DNA of 64,000 bases, from NCBI GenBank assembly GCA_030761205.1, contig JAULJL010000010.1:4469001-4533000 (forward strand), in the 5' to 3' direction. Of the stretch, positions 31,714 to 42,813 are shown in pieces. The stretch's first letter is position 1. Every line of letters starts with the position of its first letter. The notes beneath the pieces were generated by a model. It did not search any database and was not told where the DNA came from. It saw only the letters and a program-made list of their open reading frames with translations. This DNA is from Fremontodendron californicum (Eukaryota > Streptophyta > Magnoliopsida > Malvales > Malvaceae). The translations under genes were made by a program, and so were the position numbers.

Positions 31714-34700
31714 ATTCTGTAAGGCTATTTAATTATCAAATATAAGCATATTAAGGTTTGGTTTGGAAATAGATGGTTGTAAATTTCGAAGAGTTGTTGC
31801 AATTAGCTTTCCTGAAGAAATAGAACAGTGTTGGAAGTGTCAAAAATACTATTCCTATCAAAATTGGATTGGAGGAGTTCAAGACAAGTAAATATGCAGG
31901 ATTCAATCATCTGCTTTGTGATCTGTCTCACAATTTTGATTTCAAGTGACACCCATGAATATATTTGTGGCTGTTTGTGTTTGATAAACATGCTTAAAAG
32001 AAGATCATGCTTCCTGCTTTACAGTTTGGGAAAATGTTATAATAGGTCAAAATCCATTCAATGAGATGCTCAAGAACTGCCATAGTCTTTAAGGATTGGA
32101 TTGGCACTAGTTAGGGCAGAGCATATCTCGGTTATAATCGAGATAACCGATCGAACTCAATTCGATTAAAACGGGTCGGTTAAGTCGGTTTAGGGGTTAA
32201 ATCGGTTATTGAGGTCGGTTTTTTTGGTTAATTCGATCTTCGGTTAATGTTTTGAGTAACCGAATCGACTGAATTAATTGAACTTTAATATTATATTTAA
32301 TATATTAGGATCTATGTTCTATAACCACGCATGAGGTTGAGATGTTTATAATCATCTCTATTCTCCAGGGATGATAACAGTATAAAAAGGAGAGAGAAAA
32401 ACCCTGTTCTATATCTTCTAATTAGTTTTGATTAAAACTAATCTATACCTTAGCTTTGTTAGGTGCAATAATCAACATTACAGTAAATTCCTATGTCTTT
32501 CCAGATCCGATAAAGAGCATAAAAAATTGCATACAAGTTTTTCTAGAGCAGCTCGACTACTTCCTATGGCTTAATAATAAGTTATTATTATATCTCTTCT
32601 TCTCATGGGTTTGAATTTGAACTTTGAATCCCTCTTCCATTCCTAGTAGGCGAGTACGTACTTCCTCATTTTGCACTCAGGGTGGGATTTGTTCGGTGAA
32701 TGTTTCATTATAGGTCAAAATTTAAGATTTCATCATGAGATTACCGAGTTTGATTCACAAACATTTTGTAATCTCGGTAATATGATATTAGTTACAATGT
32801 CAAAATTCGATTAGATTGGGTGTAATGTCATACCTATCTCTTTCTGAGGTTATGTTACATTCCGCCCGTAATGTAACAATTGTGCCACTTTTGCCCCCCC
32901 AATATTAATGTTTTGGATCCTTTTTGCCCTTATAACATAATGAAATAACACCCACTACCACGAGATTTATTTTAGTCGATAGTGCCTCTTCCTCTCGTCT
33001 CGACTTCTTGTGGACTGTTGCCTCTCCCTCTCGACTTCCTCCTGAACCGTTGCCTCTCCCATTCGACGCCTCAATCAAACCATTTTCTTCCCCTTTCTTG
33101 ATTTTGTCGGTCAATCCAGATATGATTTTATTTCAAAATCTTCTATTTATATTATTTTAGCTGATGGATTTTGTGTGTGCATGTCAGTTTTAAGGGTTTA
33201 GGGTTTTGATATTAGATTTCAATTTTTTGGGTTTCGATTCATGGGGGTATGAGTAAAACAAAATTGAATCCAAAGTCGATAAGACAAAGTTTGTTCAACA
33301 AATCAAACAACAATATTAGATTTAAAATAAATGTGTTCTGTGATTACTATATGTTGTCTGAACTTGAAATCATCTAATAATTGATATTATTTCCAGCACA
33401 TCTATTATTGGGGAGATTGTTTCCTCCTTTTTGGATTTTTTTTCTTTCTTTTTCTAGTTTTACATCTGGTTTAACGTGAGTAACCAGATGCAGACACATT
33501 TATACTGGGAAAATACAAAGACTAGTGGTCTGAACACCACTCTTTCTGAAAGTCAAAGCGCGTGCTCTGTATTTCTTGCAAATATAGATGAGCACAAAGA
33601 AGCAACTGTAACATTTCCTGGTAAATCATACTCTTTGCCACCGTGGTCTGTGAGCATTTTACTTCACTGCAGGAACATAGCATTCAACTCTGCAAAGGTT
33701 TGCTTTTCAATTTTAGAAATTTGAGTTATTAATGAATGGTGAATTGGCGAATGTTTCTGCAACACACACATTTTGATGCTTGTTTATCTATCTGCCTTAA
33801 TTGCTAGATACGAGTGTTTAGTTTTGAATGCAGGAGCCAATTAACAAACACATTTTATTGGTACATTGATTATCATTATATTGTTAGTGTGAGTTCTTAA
33901 TTAACCTGCATACTTGGACTTATTCCTGCAAACACTTGATTTAATCTCTTATTCGATGAATTAAGAGAATTAGATCAAAACAAAATCCTAAGTTAAAATC
34001 TCAATTTTTTTTCTTAATTGTGTCTTGAAAGAGTTAGGGAATTGTATTGGCATTTAAGGAGTGCATGAACAATTGAGCATGATAGGTTCCAGGCTTTTGT
34101 CATTATTTTCATCTTGGTTTAGTGGTCACTGTCCCTGTTTACAAGTGTATGTTTTTGTGTTGTTGTTTTTAAGTTTTTGAAAATTATGTTGATAATTACT
34201 TTATATTTTTAGGTTTTTTTGAAAATGATAGAAAAGTATTATGTTGTTTTCAACGGACGTAGGATATTTAGGATGAAGCTAAAATACAATTCTTGGGTTA
34301 TCGAATGCCCATTGCAAGATGTATAAGGATCGAAGGGATGCAGAAACTGCATTTGTAGAGTATTGGAACTTAAATGTGAGGGAACAACAAGAAAAAATAT
34401 TTCAAAAAAATTCAAATGATATGGGTAGTAGCAATTATTTATCTCATTTTTCTTATTATAATAAAGGATGAATTATGGAGTTTGTTATTGGAGTTTGCAC
34501 AACTTTGCTTATTTTGTATATTGGCAAATGATTTTAATTTCCTTGTAAATTTGAACAACAACTTATGCAGGGTAAATTTTGTTGTTGGTCAATATATTTG
34601 TGTATGGTTTTGTTTTGTGTATGCTTAATAGTTTAAGAATTGTAGCATTATTTTGAGACTTAAATAGTAGTTTTATTTTTGTTAGTACTTAAAATATGTT

Positions 34701-34913
34701 CCATCCTTTATATATTGTAGTTTTCTTTTAGTTTGTAATTAAATATTGTATCAAAATATATTATATTGGTATAATAGGTTAACAAATATGTGTAGCTTGA
34801 CAAATTTTATCCTTTTTGCTTATAGAGTAATTTAGTAAAAGATGTAAATTAGAAATTTTATATGCTGTCAACCAAACATAAGAATCTTATATAAGAGCTT
34901 GCTAAACTAAACA
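31714..34913. other. 3' UTR and intergenic DNA
   Basis: About 31714-32100 is likely 3' UTR. From about 32113 comes a block rich in CGGTTAA and ACCGATCG words (TAGGGCAGAGCATATCTCGG at its edge), resembling one end of a hAT element. I could not find the other end. 32300-33400 is unremarkable. A beta-galactosidase exon fragment is at 33479-33697. 33720-34913 is AT-rich without a gene. Confidence 0.5.
33479..33697 (+). pseudogene. Beta-galactosidase (GH35) exon fragment
   Basis: About 73 codons read like the middle of a plant beta-galactosidase: SACSVFLANIDEHKEATVTF, then GKSYSLPPWSVSILLHCRN and AFNSAKV. A GT at 33698 follows, so the right edge is an original exon end. The family normally has SILPDC where this has SILLHC. 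No neighbouring exons could be recognised in this window. It is therefore a stranded fragment, either from a decayed gene or moved by a transposon, and cannot make an enzyme. Confidence 0.8.
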
Positions 34914-34922
34914 CAGATATGA

Positions 34923-35300
34923 GGTTTTTTATCAGAATATTGCTCTTTTTTTTATTTATCGAAATACCGTTGTTTTGAAATTAATTTTTAAAATTCGCTC
35001 GTTTTAAAATCAGCTTGGGAAATCGTCATGGGGCGATTTCCTAACGTAAATTTTTTATACAAAATTGAAAAAAGACCAAGGGAAATCACCATGAGGGGTG
35101 GCGATTTCCCTTGGTTAATTTGAAAAAAAATTCAAAAAATACCAAGGGAAATCGTCACCCCCATGGTGATTTCCCTTGGTATAAATTGATTTTTTTTTAT
35201 TAATTTAACCAAGAGAAATCGCCCTTAGTCTTTTATTTTTTGTTTTTTAAATTTTTTTGGTTAAATTTTAACATTTAACCGTTTGAAAAAAAAAATAACA
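34923..35300 (+). repeat. MULE left terminal inverted repeat with subterminal palindromes
   Basis: Pairs with 39500-39759. Beyond the outer 100 bp there are repeated GGGAAATCG / CGATTTCCC words arranged as imperfect hairpins, for example CCAAGGGAAATC...GGCGATTTCCCTTGG around 35080-35115 and again at 35145-35180. These are likely transposase-binding subterminal motifs (inferred). Confidence 0.85.
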
Positions 35301-35525
35301 ATAATAAAATACAAAATTTTAAGATTTAACTGTTAGAAAAAAAAAATCAAATTTTTTGAAGGCAACGGTAACTTGACCGTTGCCTTCAAAAATCCCCCCC
35401 AACACCCCACTCTTCTATAAATAACCCTCCTCATATTTTCTACAACTTAATTTACTTTTCTTTCTTCTTTCTACAACAAATTTTTTTTCTACCAACAATA
35501 TTTTTTTCTACAACAATATTTAAAA

Positions 35526-35588
35526 ATGGCTTCATCATCACTATTGAGGTTACAAGAAAATCACATATCCTCGGTTATATTTAAAGAG
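35526..35588 (+). other. First-exon remnant, plant-mobile-domain-like
   Basis: Starts MASSSLLRLQENHISSVIFK and is followed by GTAAGT, a 5' splice site. Several MULE families carry a second gene for a plant-mobile-domain (phosphatase 7 long-form-like) protein whose start looks like this. No downstream exons were recognised, so it is a truncated remnant. Confidence 0.35.
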
Positions 35589-35856
35589 GTAAGTAAATTA
35601 TTGTAATATTATTTGTATTACGTTATCAATTTTTAGTAATTTTTTAATTATTATTATTTTTTCATTTTATAGTTTTATAATTTTTATAATTTTAATGTTT
35701 TAATTATTATAGTTTTATCATTTTTTTATTATTATAGTTTTTATCATTTTTTATAGTTTTATAATTATTATTGTTTTTTCATTTTATATTGTTTAATTTT
35801 TTATTATTATAGTTTTATAATGCAGCTAGGTTGATTGTCATATGGCCATAACGTCT

Positions 35857-37896
35857 TCCTTAATCATATGATTGGGTCCACTTATCTTTAGGGATCCTAT
35901 CAAGCCAATTAGTCGCCTCTGCATTTTCTCCACGAAAATTCTTATACATTAAATGAAAATTCGGTCGCCTCAACTCGTATCCTGATAAAATTAAAAACAA
36001 AAGACTTGTGAATTTCAGTATTATTTTATATACTAAAGGAAATATAAGAGATAAAATAACTATGATTCGATTCCATACCCATGTTAACAATGTGTCTACG
36101 CAATTCCATATTGTTAAACTTCTTTATAAAGTTAGCTGCAATGTATCGAATATAGTACATTGAATATGCATGTAGATGATTCCATCCACTACCATCGTGT
36201 CTGATCGCAGCTTTGATGGCTTCATGTCTATCAGACATCAAGCATATGCCAGGCTATCTTGTCACATGTCTACGCAAATTAGTGAGAAAGAATGACCAAG
36301 CCTCCGTTGTCTCACCCTGCACAATGGAAAATGCAATTGGCAGTATGTTTCGGTTGCCATCTTGTGCAATAGCTAACAATAATGTTCCTTTGTATTTTCC
36401 ATACAAGAAAGTACCGTCTATTTGCACAATAGATTTACAATACGGATACCCTTCAATGCACAATATGAATGTCCAAAAGAATCGATGGAATATTCTCTTA
36501 TCTTGGACCAGTTGATCACCGTGATATGCAGGCACCGTTTGCGATTCCATAATTGTATCAGGAACAAAATGTTGCATTGCACCTAACCATTTAGGTAGCT
36601 CATTGTACGATCTAATCACAATTGCCAAAAACTCGAACAATTATCTTTTGCTTTGCTTTCCACGCTTTCTTATAGGAGGTGATGTATCCATACCGGATTC
36701 GCATCTCAGCGATCAAAACTGAAATGGAGATCTCCATATTTGCTTGGACCAATGACAGATGAACAGATCATAATAGAATCTAACTTGCAATGATATTGTA
36801 AAATCTTCCCTGATGTGCAAGTATGAGGCCCTTCATATGTTCTAATCTCCCATGCTTGTTTCTTCTTAATAAATGTTGCCCTTATTCTCCAATTGCACCA
36901 TTTCCCATACATTAGACATTTGGCATAATATTTGGTACGCTCAGATTCAATTACTCTGTAATCTACTGAGTTTTTGATGTTATAGTGCTTAATAGCTGAA
37001 AGCACAGCCTCTTTCGTTGGAAATTGTAACCCAACACCAAATCAACTATCGATGGATCAAAAGTCAGAGGCGTAGCAAATGTATGAGCATACTCAGAAAA
37101 TTCTGGCAGTTGCATTGCCTCCAGATCCAGGGTGTGCATATGGGATGAAGTCTCATATAGGGGAAGATCTTCATGAGTGTCGATCTCAGCAGCGACGATG
37201 TCTGGGTCAGAATCACTGTTGTCATCACTTTCGAATTCAGCATCCTCTTCCTGCTCACTAAAGTCACCAACATATTCACCATGGACTCCACATGGCGGAA
37301 CAGGATCAACACCGGCTGGCTCATCTTCGAGGGCAGTAGGAATTGTTTGTGAGACTAATGAATTATGAAACGTTGTAGCTTGAGATAGCGGAACGACTTC
37401 TTCTGTGAGAACGTCGTATGTAGTGTGAACATAGAACGACCCAGAATCATCATCTTCTGTGGGAAAGTTTTCTGTAGTGCGAACATTTGAAGGCCCACAA
37501 TCATCGTGAACATCCTCTATGTCAGCATATAACTCAAGTTCACCAGCATTTGCAAATGTCTCGTGAGCATAAATCATGCATCTGACATCATCATCATCTT
37601 CAAGTTGAAATGTTCTATATTAGACACATCCTTCACCAATAGAAAGATGATGCATATACTTAAATCTCTGAAACTCTTTTTCTATTTCCAGCTTTAACTT
37701 GTGTATGAATTTGCAGTTTCAGTTCCTCTAATGTGACGTCTTCATCAACACAAAAGCTTTTAGGACATTCACAATTAAAGGTAGCACCTTCGTCAGTATT
37801 ATGAATTTGGCCATTATAGTAGATCAATGCGATCACTCTGTTGCTCATGTTGTGTAATAATGAAACTGAGAAGGATGAGAATGGAGGTATTATCAC
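35857..37896 (-). pseudogene. MULE transposase, broken
   Basis: Reading on the - strand: an N-terminal part with VIALIYYNGQIHN (37660-37896), then an acidic region (36963-37577). The Cys/His DNA-binding region follows, with KCLMYGKWCNWRI and YEGPHTC (36706-37005). The catalytic core is at 36254-36640, with the first Asp in QIDGTFLYGKYKG and ILPIAFSIVQGE. The next conserved block, CLMSDRHEA, holds the second Asp, and a short intron (about 36084 to 35983) leads to YELRRPNFH. It is broken by at least one in-frame TAG just before CLMSDRHEA, by a stop in the N-terminal part, and by frameshifts near 37000, 36710 and 36610. It matches the MuDR-type transposases of plants. Confidence 0.88.
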
Positions 37897-38179
37897 TCAG
37901 CAAAAGAAAGAAGAAATAGAGAAGGATGAGAATGATGAGGTATTAGCACTCAGAAAAAATCTGATTGAAAAACTGCTGTAGGAGGTATTGTAAACCTTCA
38001 TTAGTATTATGAATTTATAATGGTTCATTGTGTTGTACCGGATGACAAATCCCATCCTTTGTACAGGATGGAATCTGATTCCCATTTTCTGGCTAGGGTT
38101 AATTGACTGAAAAACTGATAACTCATTCAATGCAAAAACCGATGATAAATCCCATCCTTTGTATCGGACTGTCCAATAG

Positions 38180-38615
38180 TCTCATCCATTACAGAAGGAA
38201 TCCAATTTCAATATTTTCTGCAGGATTTGATTGATTGAAAAATAGCCGAAACATATCCTTAATCCTAAATCATTAGTCCCATCCATTGCAGAAGGAATCC
38301 AATTTCAATATTTTCTGCAGCATTTGATTGATTGGAAAATAGCTGAAACCTATCCCTAACCCTAAATCATTAGTCCCATCCATTATAGAATGAATCCAAT
38401 TCCAATATTTCTGCAGTATTTGATTGACTGAAAAATAGCTGAAACCCTAACCCTAACCCTAAATCTAGTTAATAGTCTCATCCATTGCAGAAGGAATCCA
38501 ATTCCAATAGTTTCTGCAGCATTTGATTCACTGAAAAATAACTGAAACCTTAACCCTAAATCATTAGTCTCATATACTGCAGAAGAAATTCAATTCCAAT
38601 ATTTTATGCAGCATA
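38180..38615. repeat. Tandem repeats of about 97 bp inside the MULE
   Basis: Four to five copies of a unit containing CATCCATTGCAGAAGGAATC, ATTTTCTGCAGCATTTGATT, and AACCCTAAATCATTAGTC. One unit holds a short CCCTAA run (38441-38463), resembling an interstitial telomere-like stretch. It varies from copy to copy and is non-coding. Confidence 0.8.
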
Positions 38616-39440
38616 AAATTAAAATATGAAATGAAATTTAATTTTATATAAAATTCAAATAACAAATTAATTTTTAATTTGTATAAAATTAATATAAGAA
38701 ATCAAAATTTAATTTATATAAAATTTAAATAAGAAATCAAATTTTAATTTTTATAAAATTTAAATAAGAAATAAAATTTTATTTTATATACAATTTAAAT
38801 AAGAAATACATTTTTTTAAAATAAAATTTTAATAAGAAATAAATTTTTATTTTGTATAAAATTTAAATAAGAAATAATTTTTGTATATAAAATTTTAATA
38901 AGAAATAATTTTTTTTAAATTTTAATAAGAAATAAAATTTTATTTTTTATATAAACTTAAAATAATAAAATAAAATTTATTTCTTATAAAATTTCAATAA
39001 AAATTAAATTTTACTTTTTATAAAATTATAAAATTTTAGTATATATATTAAAAAAAAAACCAAGGTAATTTTTTTATACCCTTTTGTTACAGATCGCACA
39101 TATAAAATTTAAATAAGAAATCAAATTTTAATTTATATAAAATTTAAATAAGAAATAAAATTTTATTTTATATCTAATTTAATTAAGAAAAAAATGTTTT
39201 TATATTAAATTTAAATAAGAAATACATTTTTTTCTATAAAATTTATAATAAGAAATAAAATTTTATATTTTATAAAATTAAAATAATAAATTTTATTTTT
39301 TATAAAATTAAAATAATAAATTTTATTTTATTTTTTATAAAATTAAAATAATAAATTTTATTTTATTTTATTTTTTATAAAATTATAAAATTATAATATT
39401 TTAGTATATATATTTTTAAAAAAATAAAAAATAAACGAAG
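38616..39440. repeat. AT-rich short-period repeats inside the MULE
   Basis: A nearly continuous series of AAATTTAAATAAGAAATAAA / TTTTATTTTATATAAAATTT-like units of about 35 bp. No gene. Confidence 0.7.
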
Positions 39441-39499
39441 GTAATTTTTTTATACCCGTTTTCAATTTTTAAATTTAAAATACAAATTTTTTAAAAAAA

Positions 39500-39759
39500 A
39501 AATTACAATTTTTTTTTTCAAATGGTTAAATGTTAAAATTTAACTAATTTTTTTTAAAGAAAATAATAATAAAAGACCAAGGGAAATCGCCACTCCCATG
39601 ACGATTTCCCTTGGTCTTTTTTCAATTTTTTAAAAATTTTATGCTGGAAAATCGCCATGCCCAACTAATTTTAAAACGAGCGGGTTTTGTGAATTAATCT
39701 CAAAACAGCGGTATTTCGATAAATAAAAAAAAGAATAGCAGTATTCCGATAAAAAGACC
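39500..39759 (-). repeat. MULE right terminal inverted repeat
   Basis: Complement of the left end, sharing TTTATTTATCGAAATACCG, the CGCTCGTTTTAAAA block and the GGGAAATCG hairpin motifs. It is shorter than the left repeat owing to internal indels. Confidence 0.85.
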
Positions 39760-40146
39760 CAGATATGACATATTACTGAGAATGTGCTTTGGTAATCTTG
39801 TAAGGGGGAATCCTATTACCAACGGTAATGAAACATTCTCCGATCCAAATCCACCCTTAAGATAATAATTGGATCAAGCATGTATTTGAATTAAAATATA
39901 ATTTTATAATAAGTAAATATAATTTAAAAAATAATTAAATTCTAATTATTTTATAATTAAAAAAATCGAGTAAAAAGTATAAAAGTAAATAGAAAAACAC
40001 ATAATTAATAATTAACAAGAGGATAATTATCATTTTATTTAAAATTTATTTAATAAATAAACCTCAAGAAATTAATATGATTTTTCATCTTTTTCATTAA
40101 ATTATAAAAAGATAAATGTATTTTCTCTAAAATCTTGAGGGATATG

Positions 40147-41979
40147 TGATAAGTGCTTAATTGCATACATTTTCATTTATTATTTTCTTATACTTTGTGC
40201 TTTAATTTTTAAGTTCCTTGACAAATTATTATATTTTTATGAATTATAGGTATTTTGGATGAGATTAAGTCAAAATATGTCAATTATGATGATAAAGAGC
40301 TTATAAAGGCACAATTATAAGATGGAAGAAAACTTGAGAGTCAAAAAGATCAAATTTTTAGTGCTAGATGATCAGCAGATTTGACCTACGGATCTTGTTG
40401 CTAAGAAATCATTATGTTAAAGACATTATTTGAAGAAACTTCCTTCTTGACTTTTGAATCTAACTTGAATACCTTTCCAACAATAGTTTACACGCCTAAA
40501 TCGGACAACAGATGATCAACCAAATCAGTTGACAAAGTGCAAGACAGTGCATCAATCGCGAAAGCGAAGTCAGCTAGCAAAATGCCCCAAGAAATAAAGT
40601 TGGCGCCGTGGCGCCAAGTTTCTGTTTCCAAATCCGAGAAAAATAAAATAAAAAAAACCGTAAATTGTCCAAAATTGTCATATTTTGACTCCTAGCTTCC
40701 TTGAAGAGCAAGAAAGGATTTTCAAGACTTTAAAGCTCTATAAATATCATCTTTTGCGCCATCAAAGTCATGCTTTTGATTATTTATCAATTAGCTTCTT
40801 CTTCTCCTTTAATCTCTCAAGTTTTATTTATTTTTCTTCTTAATTTCTTTTGAATATTCATATTTATGTTAACTATGTCTATGTAAGGCTAAACCTTAAC
40901 CATACTTTTCTCATATTTGATTACTTCCTATTTACTTGCTTTATTCTTTTGATTGTTTACTTTAATTTAAACTGATTTTAAGAACCTTCCCTTTTATTCT
41001 GTTTTCTTTGAATTTAAGTATAAACTAATAATTCTTAAATTAAACACCAATCCCTGTAGACTCGACCCTTGCTTATTGCTAGGAGTGTTCATTCGTTTAA
41101 TTCGGTTAATAACCGAACCGAAATATGATTAACCGAATTTATTTTTTCATTAACCGTTAACCGAACCGAATAATTAAAACGTTGAATTAACCGAAATAAA
41201 TACCATGTCTGCAACATTGATTCCAGAAAGTTAAATTGGCAATGGTTAATCGTTAATTTTAAGAGAATCTGATCATGTTTATAGTATCTTCAAAGCTTAA
41301 ACTAAAAAATAATCTACCCAAAACCCTTTTTTATCAGATTTTACCCTCTGAATTACACAATGCAGAAAACATTGCAAGCAATCTGACTTTGCAAGGTCTA
41401 AATGAGCATCAGTTATTCAGTATTGTCTCAATTAATATATATATATATATATATAATATCTTGCTGATAAAAGCAATTTTAATTAGTTTCCAATATAATT
41501 TGGAATTAAAACAACAGCAATAAGAAGACTGATAATAGTAACAAAGAAAAAGGAAAAAAAGAGATTAGGTTTCGAGTTTTTCGCAAATGGGTCAGGGGAT
41601 GGGGTTTTTTTTCCATGTGATCCCTAAAAACAGGCCAACAAGGGTAAGGAGACATCAAGACAGACAGTACTCTCCCAAAGAACAAAAACAAATACTTCTT
41701 TCAAGTAAATGAATCTTATGAAAATTTAGGTTAATTTGTGTAATTCGGATATTTTTGCTTAATCGAACTGAATTAACCGATAACCGAAAATTTTTAAAAT
41801 CATTAACCGATAACCGAACCGAATTTTGTTTGATTAACCGATTAACCGAACCGAATTAAATTTCGGTCGGTTAATTCAGTTTAAACCGAATAGTGAACAC
41901 TCTTACTTATTGTTATATTTTACAATTGATATTTTTTTAGTGTAAGGATTAAATAAGATATACTCTTTTGAGTGCATCA
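40147..41979 (+). repeat. Solo LTR of a second Ty3/gypsy family, split by a hAT element
   Basis: Starts TGATAAGTGCTTAATTGCAT and ends GAGTGCATCA, with the 5-bp duplication ATATG on both sides (40142-40146 and 41980-41984). No internal region is present, so it is a solo LTR left by LTR-LTR recombination. Without the hAT insertion it is about 1.0 kb. Orientation is taken from TG...CA and the GTAGACTCGACCCTTG block near the 3' end, common in plant gypsy LTRs. Confidence 0.85.
41080..41905. mobile_element. Non-autonomous hAT element inside the solo LTR
   Basis: 826 bp with ends TAGGAGTGTTCA and TGAACACTCTTA, and an 8-bp duplication CTTATTGC / CTTATTGT (41072-41079, 41906-41913). Subterminal regions are packed with AACCGAACCGAA words in both orientations, typical of plant hAT MITEs. 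No transposase. Confidence 0.85.
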
Positions 41980-42049
41980 ATATGTGAACTTTACCCAAAT
42001 ACATTTATTTAATGGATTATTATCCTGTACACTGTCAGTTAACTTTTTA

Positions 42050-42375
42050 ACTTCACAAGCAGTATTTACACACTTTCATAACCTTGCATACGATTTATAT
42101 TTGTAAAAACTGACCGCTAAATTTAACAATATAATCATACTCGTCGTGCACGTAAAGTTTCGAATCGATCCGATATCCCTATCATATTGATCGAGAATAC
42201 TGTCTTTTATCAATATATTTTTAACGGTTGAAAGTTTTTTTACATCGGAATAAATAGTTAAACATTTTTAATTTACTCGAAACTCGACGTGCATAATTTA
42301 TTCATTAGAACATGAAATAAGATGGTCAAATTAAAAAATATAAATCATATAAAACTTACAAAAATGTGTAAATTT
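42050..42375. repeat. Dispersed MITE-like repeat, copy A
   Basis: The sequence from TTTACACACTTTCATAA through GATCCGATATCCCTATCAT, ATTTTTAACGGTTGAAAG and ACATTTTTAATTTACT to AAAATGTGTAAAT matches 62040-62355 block for block in the same orientation. The two ends are short inverted repeats. Confidence 0.6.
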
Positions 42376-42479
42376 CACTTATAAAATTAAAAAAAAAAAA
42401 TCCGATGAGATTGTTCTGGATAGTAATCCTTATTTAATAGCCATAATTTGCTGTACTCTTCAAATAAAATGAAACCCAT

Positions 42480-42585
42480 AATTTGCATTTCAAATTCGCG
42501 GGCCAGGCTTCGAATTCCCCCGTGATTCCCGCCCTCACAAAAACACATTCATATTTTTTTTGTTCGTTTAAAAGTTAAAACCCTT

Positions 42586-42617
<32 letters not shown>

Positions 42618-42813
42618 TTTTCTCTCATTTTCATATTCAGTTCATTTTCGCTTCTCAACAGGTCAGTTCTCAGTATCCCTGAACCCCATTTTGTTTGTTA
42701 AATTTTCATTTCATTTTGGATGAACCCTTATTTTTTAAATTTCTTTTGTTTTTGACAGACTTAAGCTGAATTGGGGAATTCTTTTTTTTTTTTGTTTATA
42801 TATATATTTCACA
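42480..42813 (+). promoter_or_regulatory. Leader and promoter region of the 307-aa gene
   Basis: Contains a GC-richer patch (42495-42540, TTCGCGGGCCAGG and TTCCCGCC, the latter E2F-like), a 30-base poly-T run (about 42588-42617) and a TC-rich leader. The ATG used is 42814. The TTCCCGCC match hints at cell-cycle control but is a single site. Confidence 0.35.

Larger units (their letters stand above)
34923..39759. mobile_element. Mutator-like element (MULE) with long terminal inverted repeats
   Basis: 4837 bp flanked by the 9-bp duplication CAGATATGA (34914-34922 and 39760-39768), the size expected for Mutator. Ends begin GGTTTTTTATCAGAATA on the left and GGTCTTTTTATCGGAATA on the right (complement). 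The element holds a broken transposase on the - strand, a small plant-mobile-domain-like exon on the + strand, tandem repeats at 38180-38615 and long AT-rich arrays. It is not autonomous now. Confidence 0.92.

Noticed and set aside
36213..36515. 100-codon ORF on the + strand inside the MULE transposase
   Set aside because: Antisense shadow of the catalytic domain.
38180..38615. Possible CRISPR-like spaced repeats
   Set aside because: Units of about 97 bp are head-to-tail with no unique spacers, inside a plant transposon; it is a minisatellite.
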